Shown piece by piece: positions 1 through 6,089 of a stretch of 12,208 nt of DNA. Origin of the DNA: Burkholderiaceae bacterium. Lineage in GTDB: Bacteria; Pseudomonadota; Gammaproteobacteria; Burkholderiales; Burkholderiaceae. How positions within the stretch are numbered: position 1 is the first letter of the stretch; each line of letters starts with the position of its first letter. The stretch lies in NCBI GenBank assembly GCA_025057735.1, contig JANWUU010000041.1, positions 1 to 12,208 on the forward strand, written 5' to 3'. A program made the position numbers and the translations under genes. The notes under the pieces are model-generated. The model ran no database searches and had not been told where the DNA came from. It was given only the letters and a program-made list of their open reading frames with translations.

Positions 1-2
1 GC

Positions 3-80
3 ACCGTGCAGGGGCGCGTCGTCTTCTCCGAGCAGCCCTGCAACGCGGTGGCCGTGCCGAAGGACAAGGGCGGGCGGTAA
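3..80 (+). CDS. C-terminal end of a truncated gene, unknown product (partial)
   Basis: The frame is open from the first bases of the window to a TAA at 78-80. It encodes about 25 residues, including GRVVFSEQPC and a charged tail ending KDKGGR. The G-x-V-x-[FY]-S-x-Q-P-C pattern resembles the short N-terminal module of small secreted DUF4124-type proteins, but too little is present to assign a family. The start lies outside the window. Codon use (GC-rich third positions) matches the neighbours. What is seen is the open frame and stop; the DUF4124 resemblance is from memory and weak. Confidence 0.45.
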   Translation, partial: TVQGRVVFSEQPCNAVAVPKDKGGR

Positions 81-200
81 CGCGTCGTCACCGGCGCGGT
101 TACATCCGGCAAAACAGTGACGGCCGCAGGCGTCCGCGCGCGCCGCGCCGCGCCGTTATCTCTGCCGACGGCATCCGCTGCCGCCACCTGGAGGACAGAG

Positions 201-569
201 ATGAACAAACCGTTTGCCGCCCTCGCCCTCGCCGCCGCTTTCGGTGCACCGCTTTCCGATGCAGGCGCGCAGCCCGTCTCGGTGCGCATCGACACAGCTG
301 AGTTCGGCATCCGCATCGGCCACCCCGCGCCGCCGGTGTACGCCCCCCCACCGGTGGTGGTCGCGCCCCCGCCGCCGGTGGTCTATATCCCGCCGCCCCG
401 AGTCATCGTCGCGCCGCCGCCCGTTTACTACCCGTACCCGCCGCCGTGCTACCGCATCGATTACGGCTGGCACCGGCACCGCTGGCACCGCGACCCCTGG
501 TGCGACCCGCGCGACCTGCACTGGCGCGACGACGACCGCCGCGGCCGGCGCGGCTGCGATTGGGACTGA
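201..569 (+). CDS. Small secreted Pro-rich / His-Trp-rich protein, function unknown
   Basis: This is a 122-residue protein. The ATG at 201 is preceded by GGAGG about 6-10 nt upstream, and the longer upstream frame lacks such a site. Residues 1-23 form a typical Sec signal peptide (MNKP, an Ala/Leu-rich core, then DAGA before QPVS). After a short segment, residues 46-80 are a run of PPP units separated by Val/Tyr (pattern PPPxVxx), a flexible polyproline-like spacer. The C-terminus is basic, aromatic and His-rich (YGWHRHRWHRDPW), followed by an Asp/Arg-rich tail. Three Cys occur, in PCYR, WCDP and GCDW. Exported Pro-rich proteins of this layout are common in proteobacteria and uncharacterised. 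Location is probably periplasm or cell surface; metal binding by the His/Asp/Cys tail is speculation. Confidence 0.8.
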   Translation: MNKPFAALALAAAFGAPLSDAGAQPVSVRIDTAEFGIRIGHPAPPVYAPPPVVVAPPPPVVYIPPPRVIVAPPPVYYPYPPPCYRIDYGWHRHRWHRDPWCDPRDLHWRDDDRRGRRGCDWD

Positions 570-583
570 GCCGGGACTGAGGC
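562..583 (+). repeat. 11-bp tandem repeat that duplicates the stop codon
   Basis: GGGACTGAGCC at 562-572 is followed immediately by GGGACTGAGGC at 573-583 (10 of 11 identical). The first copy carries the in-frame TGA of the secreted-protein gene; the second copy supplies the left part of the following hairpin. This looks like a small local slippage duplication. Confidence 0.6.
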
Positions 584-595
584 GCTCGGTCCCGG
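571..595. terminator. Terminator-like hairpin between convergent genes, no U-tract
   Basis: The left arm CCGGGACTGAG (571-581) pairs with CTCGGTCCCGG (585-595) around a GCG loop, giving 11 pairs with one G-U. It begins two bases after the stop of the upstream gene and lies between two convergent genes. There is no T-run on either side, so it is either a weak or bidirectional terminator or a 3'-end-stabilising stem. The structure is read directly; the role is inferred. Confidence 0.45.
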
Positions 596-623
596 ACGCA
601 GGCGCCCGGGCACGCCCAGGCCA

Positions 624-1031
624 TTACGGCAACTGGATCTTGCCGCCGCCGGCGATGCCGCCCGGCGGCAACCCACCGCCGCCCAAGGCACCGCCCTGCG
701 GGATCACGATGCTGGAGGCCGCCTGCCGCCGCAGCTCCTGCAGTTCCCGCACCGTGCGCTCGATGGCCTCCTTGGCGGTGGCGCCGTAGTTGCGCACCGC
801 CTCGGCCAGCGACTGCGCCTCGATGTCGAAGCTCACCGGCAGCGGGCCCATCGAGGTCATCAGCTGGGCCTCGCCGATGTACTGCGGCTTGCGTGTCAGA
901 TCGCTTTGGCCGTCGGCACGCACCGGCAACAGCACGCGGATCGTGCCCACCTTGCGGTCCGTGTAGATCTCCTCGCGCCACAGCGCATCGGCATCCATCT
1001 GCGCATCGCGCGGATCGGTTCGTTGCGTCAT
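624..1031 (-). CDS. Conserved-looking 135-residue cytoplasmic protein, function unknown
   Basis: The ATG at 1031 has AAAGGAT as Shine-Dalgarno about 6 nt upstream; the open frame extends further upstream but without a comparable site. No signal peptide or membrane segment is present. The N-terminus is acidic and polar (DPRDAQMDADALWREEIYTD). A middle stretch rich in beta-forming residues follows (VGTIRVLLPVRADG, then YIGEAQLMTSMGPLPVSFDIEAQ). Residues 74-105 are a strongly amphipathic helix (LAEAVRNYG..AKEAIERTVRELQELRRQ). The tail, residues 109-135, is a Gly/Pro low-complexity segment (PQGGALGGGG..GGIAGGGKIQLP). I do not recognise the family. The helix followed by a Gly-rich tail suggests an oligomerising or partner-binding protein, but this is inference only. 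Confidence 0.75.
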   Translation of the reverse strand: MTQRTDPRDAQMDADALWREEIYTDRKVGTIRVLLPVRADGQSDLTRKPQYIGEAQLMTSMGPLPVSFDIEAQSLAEAVRNYGATAKEAIERTVRELQELRRQAASSIVIPQGGALGGGGLPPGGIAGGGKIQLP

Positions 1032-1036
1032 TTGCG

Positions 1037-1057
1037 TATCCTTTCTGCCGCAGGATA
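1037..1057 (-). promoter_or_regulatory. Inverted repeat enclosing the Shine-Dalgarno of the 135-residue protein gene
   Basis: Read on the minus strand, TATCCT (1057-1052) can pair with AGGATA (1042-1037) across a 9-nt loop. The second arm contains the Shine-Dalgarno AGGA and ends five bases before the ATG at 1031. It could be a ribosome-site-occluding hairpin. Alternatively TATCCT is simply the -10 hexamer (TAnnnT), in which case transcription would start after it and no hairpin would form. The sequence alone does not decide between these. Confidence 0.25.
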
Positions 1058-1109
1058 GCGCGGTCCGCCGCTGCCGGCACCTGCGCGTTCGCGAGGGGAT
1101 CCTACGCTC

Positions 1110-1274
1110 ATGACGTACTTCGAATGGCTCGCGCAGGTATGCCGGGAACTTGGCTGGAATGTCATGCGGGCGCACGACCTTCTGGATGACACCCGCTGGT
1201 CCGACCTCTACGAAAGCGGCGCCACGCCGCAGGAGGCAGCCGCTTGGGCGCGCGAACAAGGGCTGGCACACTAG
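1110..1274 (+). CDS. 54-residue small protein, function unknown
   Basis: The ATG at 1110 opens a 54-codon frame ending in TAG at 1272-1274, with GAGGGG about 11 nt upstream. The protein starts MTYFEWLAQVCRELG and ends in an Ala/Glu-rich helix (TPQEAAAWAREQGLAH). It is mostly helical, rich in Trp (four: W6, W16, W30, W46) and carries one Cys. The pattern L-Y-E-S-G-A-T-P-Q-E-A-A resembles the 'loop then short helix' end of many small uncharacterised proteobacterial proteins. It is divergent from the 135-residue protein gene (78 nt between starts) and may share its control region. Length, composition and a plausible ribosome site support a real gene; no function can be assigned. Confidence 0.6.
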   Translation: MTYFEWLAQVCRELGWNVMRAHDLLDDTRWSDLYESGATPQEAAAWAREQGLAH

Positions 1275-1326
1275 GCGAGGCGCGTCGTTCGAGCAGCGAA
1301 AACATGCTGTTGGCAGGCCGCGCTCC

Positions 1327-2460
1327 TTACGGCCGTCCGCCCGCGACCTCGCTGACGGCCTCGATCCACCGGTGACCGAGATAGCCTGCCCGCTGGACGA
1401 ACAATACCGTGTCGCCAGGTTTAACCCGGCGGTAAAGCCAAACCGGCACCTCGATGCGCCGCGTGCGGCCCGGATTGTCCCAATCGCTGACCCGCAGGTA
1501 GGCAGTGCGGCTGCGCCGACGCCGCCGCAATTCAACGCCTTGCACGCTCACTTCGATCGCCTGGGGTTCGCTCTTATCGAAATCGATGTTGACGTCGCGC
1601 GCGAGGACGAACGCCGTGCCGACGAAGGCGAAGCTGCCGACCAGCAGCAATTCGAGCAAGACCAGATGCGCTCGCGACGTCCCCCCGAGAACGGTCATCG
1701 ATACCACCACAACCGCGCCCAGAGCGGCGAGCCCGAGCGGCGCGACCTGCCAGAGCAGGGCAAGCGGATCTAGGAGGAAAGGCGTGAAGCCGAACCCGAG
1801 CCGGATTAGCTGCCAAGCCGCGTAAACCGCCAGTCCGGTACTGAGCGACAAGATCACGACCGACCGTCTGGCGTAGCGGTCGCGGACATCCTTGAAGCGC
1901 TCTGGGCGCAGGTGCGCCAGATGGGCCGCAATGCGATACAGCAAAGGCACCAGCGACGGGATGCACTCGGCCTGCCACCGTTGCGCCTCATCCGTGCTTT
2001 TCGACCTTGGTTTCAGCGAAAGCCACAGTCGCCCCCGCTGGTGCTGCAGGTATTCGAGCTCGGCTTGCAGGCGGGCGCACTCGGGCAAGAGCTGTAGCAA
2101 ATCCCTGCGCAAGGCCGCACTTCCGGCCAGCGCACGCCGCAGCAGCCAGTCATCCGAGACGATGTACCAGGTGCGGTCGAATAGCGGGTCGCCGCACTGC
2201 ATCTCGCTGCTGATGCCCAGCAGCTTGAACAGCCGGTCATACCAGCGTTCGGGCTTCAGGACAAAGTCGAAACCGCGCGCACCCTCGATGCCGACGTAGT
2301 AGCGGATGACCTTTCCGCGGTGCGTGTGCAGCTGCGACTTGTAAGGCTGGTCGGGCGGCAGCACGCCCGCATCGCCCTTCCAGCGCGCTGCGATGCGGGC
2401 GTGCATCGCGGCACCCACCGAGACCAGTAAGGTCAGCAATCCGAAAATCTGCCACCACAT
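1327..2460 (-). CDS. Four-helix inner-membrane protein with two soluble domains, function unknown
   Basis: This is a 377-residue protein. The ATG at 2460 follows the stop of the barrel gene by 12 nt, and the Shine-Dalgarno (GAGGG) overlaps that stop codon, so the two genes are co-transcribed and probably translationally coupled. Predicted helices are 3-20, 200-222, 233-256 and 264-287. Residues 35-195 form a soluble domain containing the stretch GDPLFDRTWYIVSDD (90-104) and a helical segment rich in Arg/Leu/Glu. After the last helix, residues 295-377 form a second, beta-rich domain with an Arg cluster (LRRRRRSR, 311-318) and the sequence RVKPGDTVLFVQRAGYLGHRW (345-365). The overall plan (N-terminal helix, soluble domain, helices, small beta domain) recalls uncharacterised bacterial membrane proteins of the DUF3137/DUF3592 sort, but I cannot name the family. 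A role at the envelope with the adjacent barrel is inferred from the operon. Confidence 0.8.
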   Translation of the reverse strand: MWWQIFGLLTLLVSVGAAMHARIAARWKGDAGVLPPDQPYKSQLHTHRGKVIRYYVGIEGARGFDFVLKPERWYDRLFKLLGISSEMQCGDPLFDRTWYIVSDDWLLRRALAGSAALRRDLLQLLPECARLQAELEYLQHQRGRLWLSLKPRSKSTDEAQRWQAECIPSLVPLLYRIAAHLAHLRPERFKDVRDRYARRSVVILSLSTGLAVYAAWQLIRLGFGFTPFLLDPLALLWQVAPLGLAALGAVVVVSMTVLGGTSRAHLVLLELLLVGSFAFVGTAFVLARDVNIDFDKSEPQAIEVSVQGVELRRRRRSRTAYLRVSDWDNPGRTRRIEVPVWLYRRVKPGDTVLFVQRAGYLGHRWIEAVSEVAGGRP

Positions 2461-2472
2461 CGGCCGTTGCCC

Positions 2473-3462
2473 TCAAAACCGCATCGTCAGCGCCGCGCCG
2501 GCGGCCCAGGCCTCGCTGCGTTCCACCTCGACGCTAGGGCGCGGCCAGTAGTGGCCGACGGTCAGCTCGACGAACAGCCAGTCCCGATAGACGGGCTGCA
2601 GCCATTTGACCTGCACGCCGTAGTCCGTCAGTGCGACGCCGGTGCGTTGCGCGCCGCTGCCGACCAGCTCCAGCGACAGCAGCCGCAGCGCCGGAAACGT
2701 CTGGTAGGCGCCCAACACGCTGGACCACTCGTAGCGTTCGCTGCGCTGGGTGATGGTGGCGGCGGTCAGCCAGCGCACGGCGAAGGTAGGCGAGTAGTCG
2801 TGTTCGTACGCGACCGCGGTGGTGGAGCCGAGCCCGTCGCTGACGCGCCAGAAAAACGTCTGCTTGAACTCCAGGCGGTCGCGTTCGGTGAGGTCCCACG
2901 GCTTCCGATAGCGCGCCTGCGCGTACGGCTTGATGCCACGCAGCCCCAGCCGCAGCTCGAGATTGCTGCGCAGCGCCAGCCCCACGCCGGCGAAAAATCC
3001 GCGGTCCTCCGCCGATTCGGCGAGCAGACGGTCCTGCCGCGACAGTTGCGCGGGCGTGTCGGCCACGCCCTCGCGCTCGTTGTCGCGGCCGAGGAAGACG
3101 TAGATGCGCTCCTCGACGTTCGGCAGGCGTACGCGGGCGTTCAGCCGTACGCGATAGTCGCCACCCTCGCGCTCCCGCCAGTAGCCGCTTACGGTCAGCA
3201 GCCCGCTTGTGATACGGCGGCGGTCGAGCGGGGCATCGCCGAACCAGGCGTCAATGCCGCGCGCCAGCCATTCGAGCGTATCGCGCACGCCGCGACGTGT
3301 GCCCGCCAGCAGGCTGTCGTCCGACGGCTCGGCGACGGGCGTAGGCGGCGTCTCGTCCTCCTCGGCGTACACCGCCGCCGGCAGCACGGCCAGCGCCGCC
3401 ACCAGGGCGAGGGGGCATCGCAGCCGTTGCAACCGGCAGGAAGCACGCTGGGAAGCAGGCAT
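2473..3462 (-). CDS. Outer-membrane beta-barrel protein, uncharacterised family
   Basis: A 329-residue protein from the ATG at 3462. A GTG 66 nt further upstream would add 22 residues ahead of the signal peptide, which is less likely; neither start has a clear Shine-Dalgarno. Residues 1-33 form a Sec signal peptide (hydrophobic core CPLALVAALAVLPAAVYA, cleavage before EEDE). The mature part begins with an acidic/Pro linker and an amphipathic helix (TLEWLARGIDAWFGDAP), then alternating polar/hydrophobic strands typical of a barrel (for example YRVRLNARVRLP, GLALRSNLELRLGLRG, RLEFKQTFFWRVSDG, VELTVGHYWPRP). It ends ALTMRF, with the C-terminal Phe recognised by the BAM machinery. The RDWLF...YWPR block (293-308) and the LP-x-x-E-x-R segment recur, as I remember, in an uncharacterised gammaproteobacterial outer-membrane family. 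No plug domain or TonB box is seen. Substrate unknown. Confidence 0.82.
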   Translation of the reverse strand: MPASQRASCRLQRLRCPLALVAALAVLPAAVYAEEDETPPTPVAEPSDDSLLAGTRRGVRDTLEWLARGIDAWFGDAPLDRRRITSGLLTVSGYWREREGGDYRVRLNARVRLPNVEERIYVFLGRDNEREGVADTPAQLSRQDRLLAESAEDRGFFAGVGLALRSNLELRLGLRGIKPYAQARYRKPWDLTERDRLEFKQTFFWRVSDGLGSTTAVAYEHDYSPTFAVRWLTAATITQRSERYEWSSVLGAYQTFPALRLLSLELVGSGAQRTGVALTDYGVQVKWLQPVYRDWLFVELTVGHYWPRPSVEVERSEAWAAGAALTMRF

Positions 3463-3561
3463 CGCGGGCACGAATTTAGCGATTCGCGCCCACGGACTCG
3501 ACGAACGACAATGACGCGGACACGCCACCGGCTCGTCCGGGCGGCGTGTCGAATCGCAGGG

Positions 3562-3601
3562 GCGGCGCCCGGCGCCGCGACGCGCGCGGCTCGCCGCGCG
3601 C
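3562..3601. repeat. Two consecutive all-GC hairpins between the Spy-like and barrel genes
   Basis: GCGGCGCC (3562-3569) and GGCGCCGC (3571-3578) are perfect complements around one base. Directly after, GCGCGCGGC (3582-3590) and GCCGCGCGC (3593-3601) are complements around two bases. They lie inside the 178-nt gap between the stop of the Spy-like gene and the start of the barrel gene. There is no T-run, so a simple intrinsic terminator is not shown; transcript-end protection, partial termination or attenuation are possible. The rest of the gap holds no gene I can support. Confidence 0.4.
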
Positions 3602-3640
3602 CGGCGCTCGATGGCAGGTCGCCGGGACGTCCCCGACCGC

Positions 3641-4183
3641 TCAGCCGTGGCGGTGGCGGCGTCGGCTCTCCCAGGCGGCCGCCAGCTTGGCGCGCTGCTC
3701 GGGTGTCAGCACCTCGGCGGCGTCCAGCAGCGCCTGCGTCACGCGCCGCGTGGTCGTCTCCGCCAGTTGAATCTGTTCGATGCGAATCCGTTCGATCGCC
3801 GCCCGGTCGATGGTCGGCGCAGCCAGCAGCCTGACGGTGGCGCGCCGTGCGTCCAGGTGCCTGGCGCGCAGCGGCGCCAGATCGTTGAATGCGCCCTTGG
3901 CGATCGCGCTGATGCGCGCGCGCTGCTCGGGCGTGGCGTCGACGTCGGCCAGCATCCACTGCACCATTGCCTCCACGCGCTGCCCCATCGCCTGCGGGTC
4001 CATCGTGCCCATCGGCCCCATCGGACCGGGCATGAAGCCGCGTCCCATGCCGTGCGCACTCGCGCTGCGGTGCCAAGCCGCACCCAGCGCGGCCAGCGTC
4101 ACCGCCGAGGCGCCGGCGATCCATCCGCGCCGGCCGCGACCCGTCCGTGCCTGTGCCGCCGTCTGACCGAAAGCCTTTGCCAT
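3641..4183 (-). CDS. Spy/CpxP-family periplasmic protein with Met-rich and His-rich ends
   Basis: A 180-residue protein. The ATG at 4183 is preceded by GGAGGGAAAGG, an excellent ribosome site that decides this start over the longer open frame. The N-terminus RTGRGRRGWIAGASAVTLAALGAAW is an export signal; RRGWIAG resembles a Tat motif, but a Sec signal is equally possible, with cleavage near ASA-H at 43. A Met/Gly/Pro-rich segment follows (residues 45-65; GMGRGFMPGPMGPMGTM). The helical core carries two LTxxQ-type motifs characteristic of this family, ATPEQ (83-87) and LTPEQ (159-163). The C-terminus RRRHRHG is basic and His-containing. Spy and CpxP are periplasmic stress chaperones or regulators; ZraP and CnrX are metal-binding relatives. 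The Met-rich stretch and terminal His suggest copper or other metal binding (inference). It heads a leftward group with the barrel and inner-membrane genes. Confidence 0.85.
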   Translation of the reverse strand: MAKAFGQTAAQARTGRGRRGWIAGASAVTLAALGAAWHRSASAHGMGRGFMPGPMGPMGTMDPQAMGQRVEAMVQWMLADVDATPEQRARISAIAKGAFNDLAPLRARHLDARRATVRLLAAPTIDRAAIERIRIEQIQLAETTTRRVTQALLDAAEVLTPEQRAKLAAAWESRRRHRHG

Positions 4184-4331
4184 TACCTTTCCCTCCATCG
4201 TCGATGTCGGCACCGCGCCCATCGCGCGGGCCCGACAGCCGCTACTTTGCGGCGGCGCCGTTGCCCTGCGGTTTGCAAAGCGTAAGGAATTGTGTACGGG
4301 CACCGGGGCGCGCGGACCGATCGCTTCCGGC

Positions 4332-4345
4332 GTGATCTGCGTCAA
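4332..4345. promoter_or_regulatory. FNR/Anr-like box upstream of the Rieske oxygenase gene
   Basis: GTGAT-CTGC-GTCAA differs from an FNR-type consensus (TTGAT-N4-[AG]TCAA) at one half-site base. It lies 86-99 nt upstream of the oxygenase ATG in the divergent intergenic region. A good -10 candidate, TATCAT (4379-4384), would place the box centre near -52, which is not a canonical activator position. A box at -41.5 would need the poor hexamer at 4367-4372 (TACCGC). It is therefore weaker than the two other boxes of the window. Confidence 0.3.
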
Positions 4346-4430
4346 GCGCCGGTCACGCGGCCTTGCTACCGCGGCGCTTATCATCGGCGGGCATGCGATC
4401 CACCCTCGAGACTTCGACCGTCCGTCGCCG

Positions 4431-5564
4431 ATGAACGCCCCCGACGCCACCGTCTCGCGCCGCTCCAACCTCGACCCGGCGCTGCTGGCGCGCACCACGC
4501 CGCTGCCGATGGCCAGTTACTTCGACCGCGCCTGGTTCGAGCGCGAGATGCTGCTGCTGTTCGACAAGGGCCCAGGCTACGTCGGGCACGAACTGATGGT
4601 GCCCGAGGTGGGCGACTACATGACGCTGCCGTGGACCGAGCACGGCAAGATGCTGGTGCGCAGCGCCGCCGGCGTGAATCTGCTGTCCAACGTGTGCCGG
4701 CACCGTCAGGGGCTGATCCTGGAGGGGCGCGGACGCGCACAGAATCTGGTCTGCCCGCTGCACCGCTGGACCTACGATCTCGACGGCCGGCTGCTCGGCG
4801 CGCCGGATTTCGATCATCTGCCCGACTGCGCGCTGCCGCGCACGCCGCTCGCCAACTGGCACGGCCTGCTGTTCGCGGGCCCGCGCGACCCGGCGCAGGA
4901 TTTGGCGGACTTTCCGCTGGCGGCCGACTACGACTTCACCGGCTACGTGTTCGACAAGGCCGTGGTCGACGAGTGCCCGTTTAACTGGAAGACGTTCCTG
5001 GAGATCTACCTCGAGCTGTATCACGTCGAGGCGATGCATCCGGGGCTGCAGAGGTGGGTGGACGCCGGCAATTACGAATGGGGCTTCGGCGAGCGCTGGA
5101 GCTACCAGATCCTCGGCATCAAGGACGAGCTGAAGCACCAGATCTCGCCCAACTACGAGCGTTACCGCGACGCGGTGCTCGATTACACGCGCGGCGTGCT
5201 GCCGAAATACGGCACCGTGTGGTCGATTTTGTACCCGAACGTGATGATCGAGTGGTATCCGCTCGCGCTCGTGGTGAGCACGCTGATCCCGCGTTCGCCC
5301 GACCACACCACCAACATCGTCGAGTTCTACTATCCGGAGGACGTCAAGGCCTTCGAGCCGCACATCGTGGAGGCGCACCAGGCCGCGTATCTGGAATCCG
5401 CCGCCGAGGACGCGCAGATCTGCACGCGCCTGCACCGCGGCCGTCGCGCGCTGTGGGTGGCCGGCGAGGACGACGCCGGGCCGTTCCACTCACCGCACGA
5501 GGACGGCATGATCCATTTTTACGACTGGCTGCGGCGCGAACTAAGGCAGCGCCGCACCCTGTGA
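4431..5564 (+). CDS. Rieske non-haem iron oxygenase, alpha-subunit type
   Basis: A 377-residue cytoplasmic protein. The start at 4431 (MNAPDATVSRR) gives the normal family length; there is no strong Shine-Dalgarno. The N-terminal Rieske domain carries the 2Fe-2S ligands C89-x-H91 and C108-x2-H111 (CRH ... CPLH, 16 residues between). The catalytic domain has the mononuclear iron site: H198 and H203 in ELYHVEAMH, with the carboxylate most likely D327 (ESAAEDAQIC). The residue three before H198 is Glu195; in naphthalene-dioxygenase-type enzymes the bridging residue at that place is Asp (D205), whereas Glu is known in carnitine/quaternary-amine oxygenases such as CntA. These enzymes insert one or two atoms of O2 into a substrate using electrons from a reductase; no reductase or ferredoxin gene is adjacent. 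Substrate unknown. It converges on the hemerythrin gene (28 nt apart). Confidence 0.92.
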   Translation: MNAPDATVSRRSNLDPALLARTTPLPMASYFDRAWFEREMLLLFDKGPGYVGHELMVPEVGDYMTLPWTEHGKMLVRSAAGVNLLSNVCRHRQGLILEGRGRAQNLVCPLHRWTYDLDGRLLGAPDFDHLPDCALPRTPLANWHGLLFAGPRDPAQDLADFPLAADYDFTGYVFDKAVVDECPFNWKTFLEIYLELYHVEAMHPGLQRWVDAGNYEWGFGERWSYQILGIKDELKHQISPNYERYRDAVLDYTRGVLPKYGTVWSILYPNVMIEWYPLALVVSTLIPRSPDHTTNIVEFYYPEDVKAFEPHIVEAHQAAYLESAAEDAQICTRLHRGRRALWVAGEDDAGPFHSPHEDGMIHFYDWLRRELRQRRTL

Positions 5565-5592
5565 GCGCGGGCGGCGCGGCAGCCGGCGCGCT

Positions 5593-5979
5593 TCAGCCGC
5601 CTTTTAAAAACGCCGCCAGCGGCGCGTCCTCCTGCGCCGCATGCGCGGCGAACCACTGCAGCAGCTGCGGCCCGAAACGGCGCACCGCGTCCAGATCGTT
5701 GGCGTCGTAGCGGCGCCGCATCTCCGCCACCGCCTCCAGCAACTGCTCGTGCGCGCGTCGGTGCCGCGCATAATGCGGATAGCCCTCGTCGCGCATGTAC
5801 TGCTCCTCCAGCGCGCAGTGCCGCAGCAGATGTTCGTGCAGCGCGAGCAGATGCGCGCCGGTGTCGGCCTCCGCCGGATCGGACAGCGCATCGACGATGT
5901 CCTGGAACTCGCGGTGCAGGTCGTCGATCGGCTTGAAGCCGACGAAGATCGCATCGTGCCTTACCGTCGTGCCGTCCAT
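5593..5979 (-). CDS. Bacteriohemerythrin (single-domain O2-binding di-iron protein)
   Basis: A 128-residue protein. The ATG at 5979 has GGGAG 8 nt upstream; a start ten codons earlier is possible but lacks this site. All seven expected di-iron ligands are visible: H22 (DLHREF), H54 and E58 (HCALEE), H73 and H77 (HRRAH), H113 and D118 (HAAQED). Length and spacing match stand-alone bacterial hemerythrins, which reversibly bind O2 and are thought to store it, deliver it or sense it. No signal peptide or fused signalling domain is present, so it is cytoplasmic. Next to an O2-using oxygenase (convergent) and behind an FNR-like box, a role in handling O2 at low tension is a reasonable inference. 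Its product is not co-transcribed with the stress protein upstream, because a terminator separates them. Confidence 0.95.
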   Translation of the reverse strand: MDGTTVRHDAIFVGFKPIDDLHREFQDIVDALSDPAEADTGAHLLALHEHLLRHCALEEQYMRDEGYPHYARHRRAHEQLLEAVAEMRRRYDANDLDAVRRFGPQLLQWFAAHAAQEDAPLAAFLKGG

Positions 5980-6008
5980 TGCATCGCTCCCGCAATGACT
6001 ACGCCGCA

Positions 6009-6050
6009 ACCCTAACGGCCGCCCGCACCGCCGCGGTTGATCGAGCGCAA
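6009..6050 (-). promoter_or_regulatory. Candidate class II FNR/FixK-type promoter of the hemerythrin gene
   Basis: On the minus strand TTGCG-CTCG-ATCAA (6050-6037) fits the relaxed FixK/FNR pattern TTG[AC]-N6-[TG]CAA. Downstream, TAGGGT (6014-6009) fits a TAnnnT -10. If transcription starts at 6002, seven bases after the -10, the centre of the box (6043.5) is at exactly -41.5 and the leader is about 22 nt, containing the GGGAG ribosome site. The sequences and spacing are observed; promoter activity is inferred. Confidence 0.45.
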
Positions 6051-6089
6051 GAAAGACTTGCAGCGCGGCAGAGCGGGCGGACGGAAAGG

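Noticed and set aside
3617..3638. GGTCG...CGACC dyad after the Spy-like gene
   Set aside because: The stem is interrupted, the inner palindrome has no loop and no T-run follows, so an intrinsic terminator is not supported.
3767..3780. TTGA-N6-TCGA resembling an FNR box
   Set aside because: It is inside the coding sequence of the Spy-like gene, has a mismatched second half-site and is not near any promoter.
2467..3834. Open frame of about 455 codons on the plus strand, opposite the barrel gene
   Set aside because: It is compositionally biased (Arg, Gln, Ala), spans two genes of the other strand and has no recognisable fold; the minus-strand frames have a signal peptide, barrel strands and LTxxQ motifs.
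4353..5489. Open frame of about 378 codons antisense to the Rieske oxygenase
   Set aside because: No motif is present and the composition is typical of a shadow frame; the plus strand carries all Rieske and mononuclear iron ligands.
5564..5592. AGCGCG/CGCGCT inverted repeat between the oxygenase and hemerythrin genes
   Set aside because: Only six pairs with a 17-nt loop in very GC-rich sequence and no T-run; chance is as likely as a terminator.
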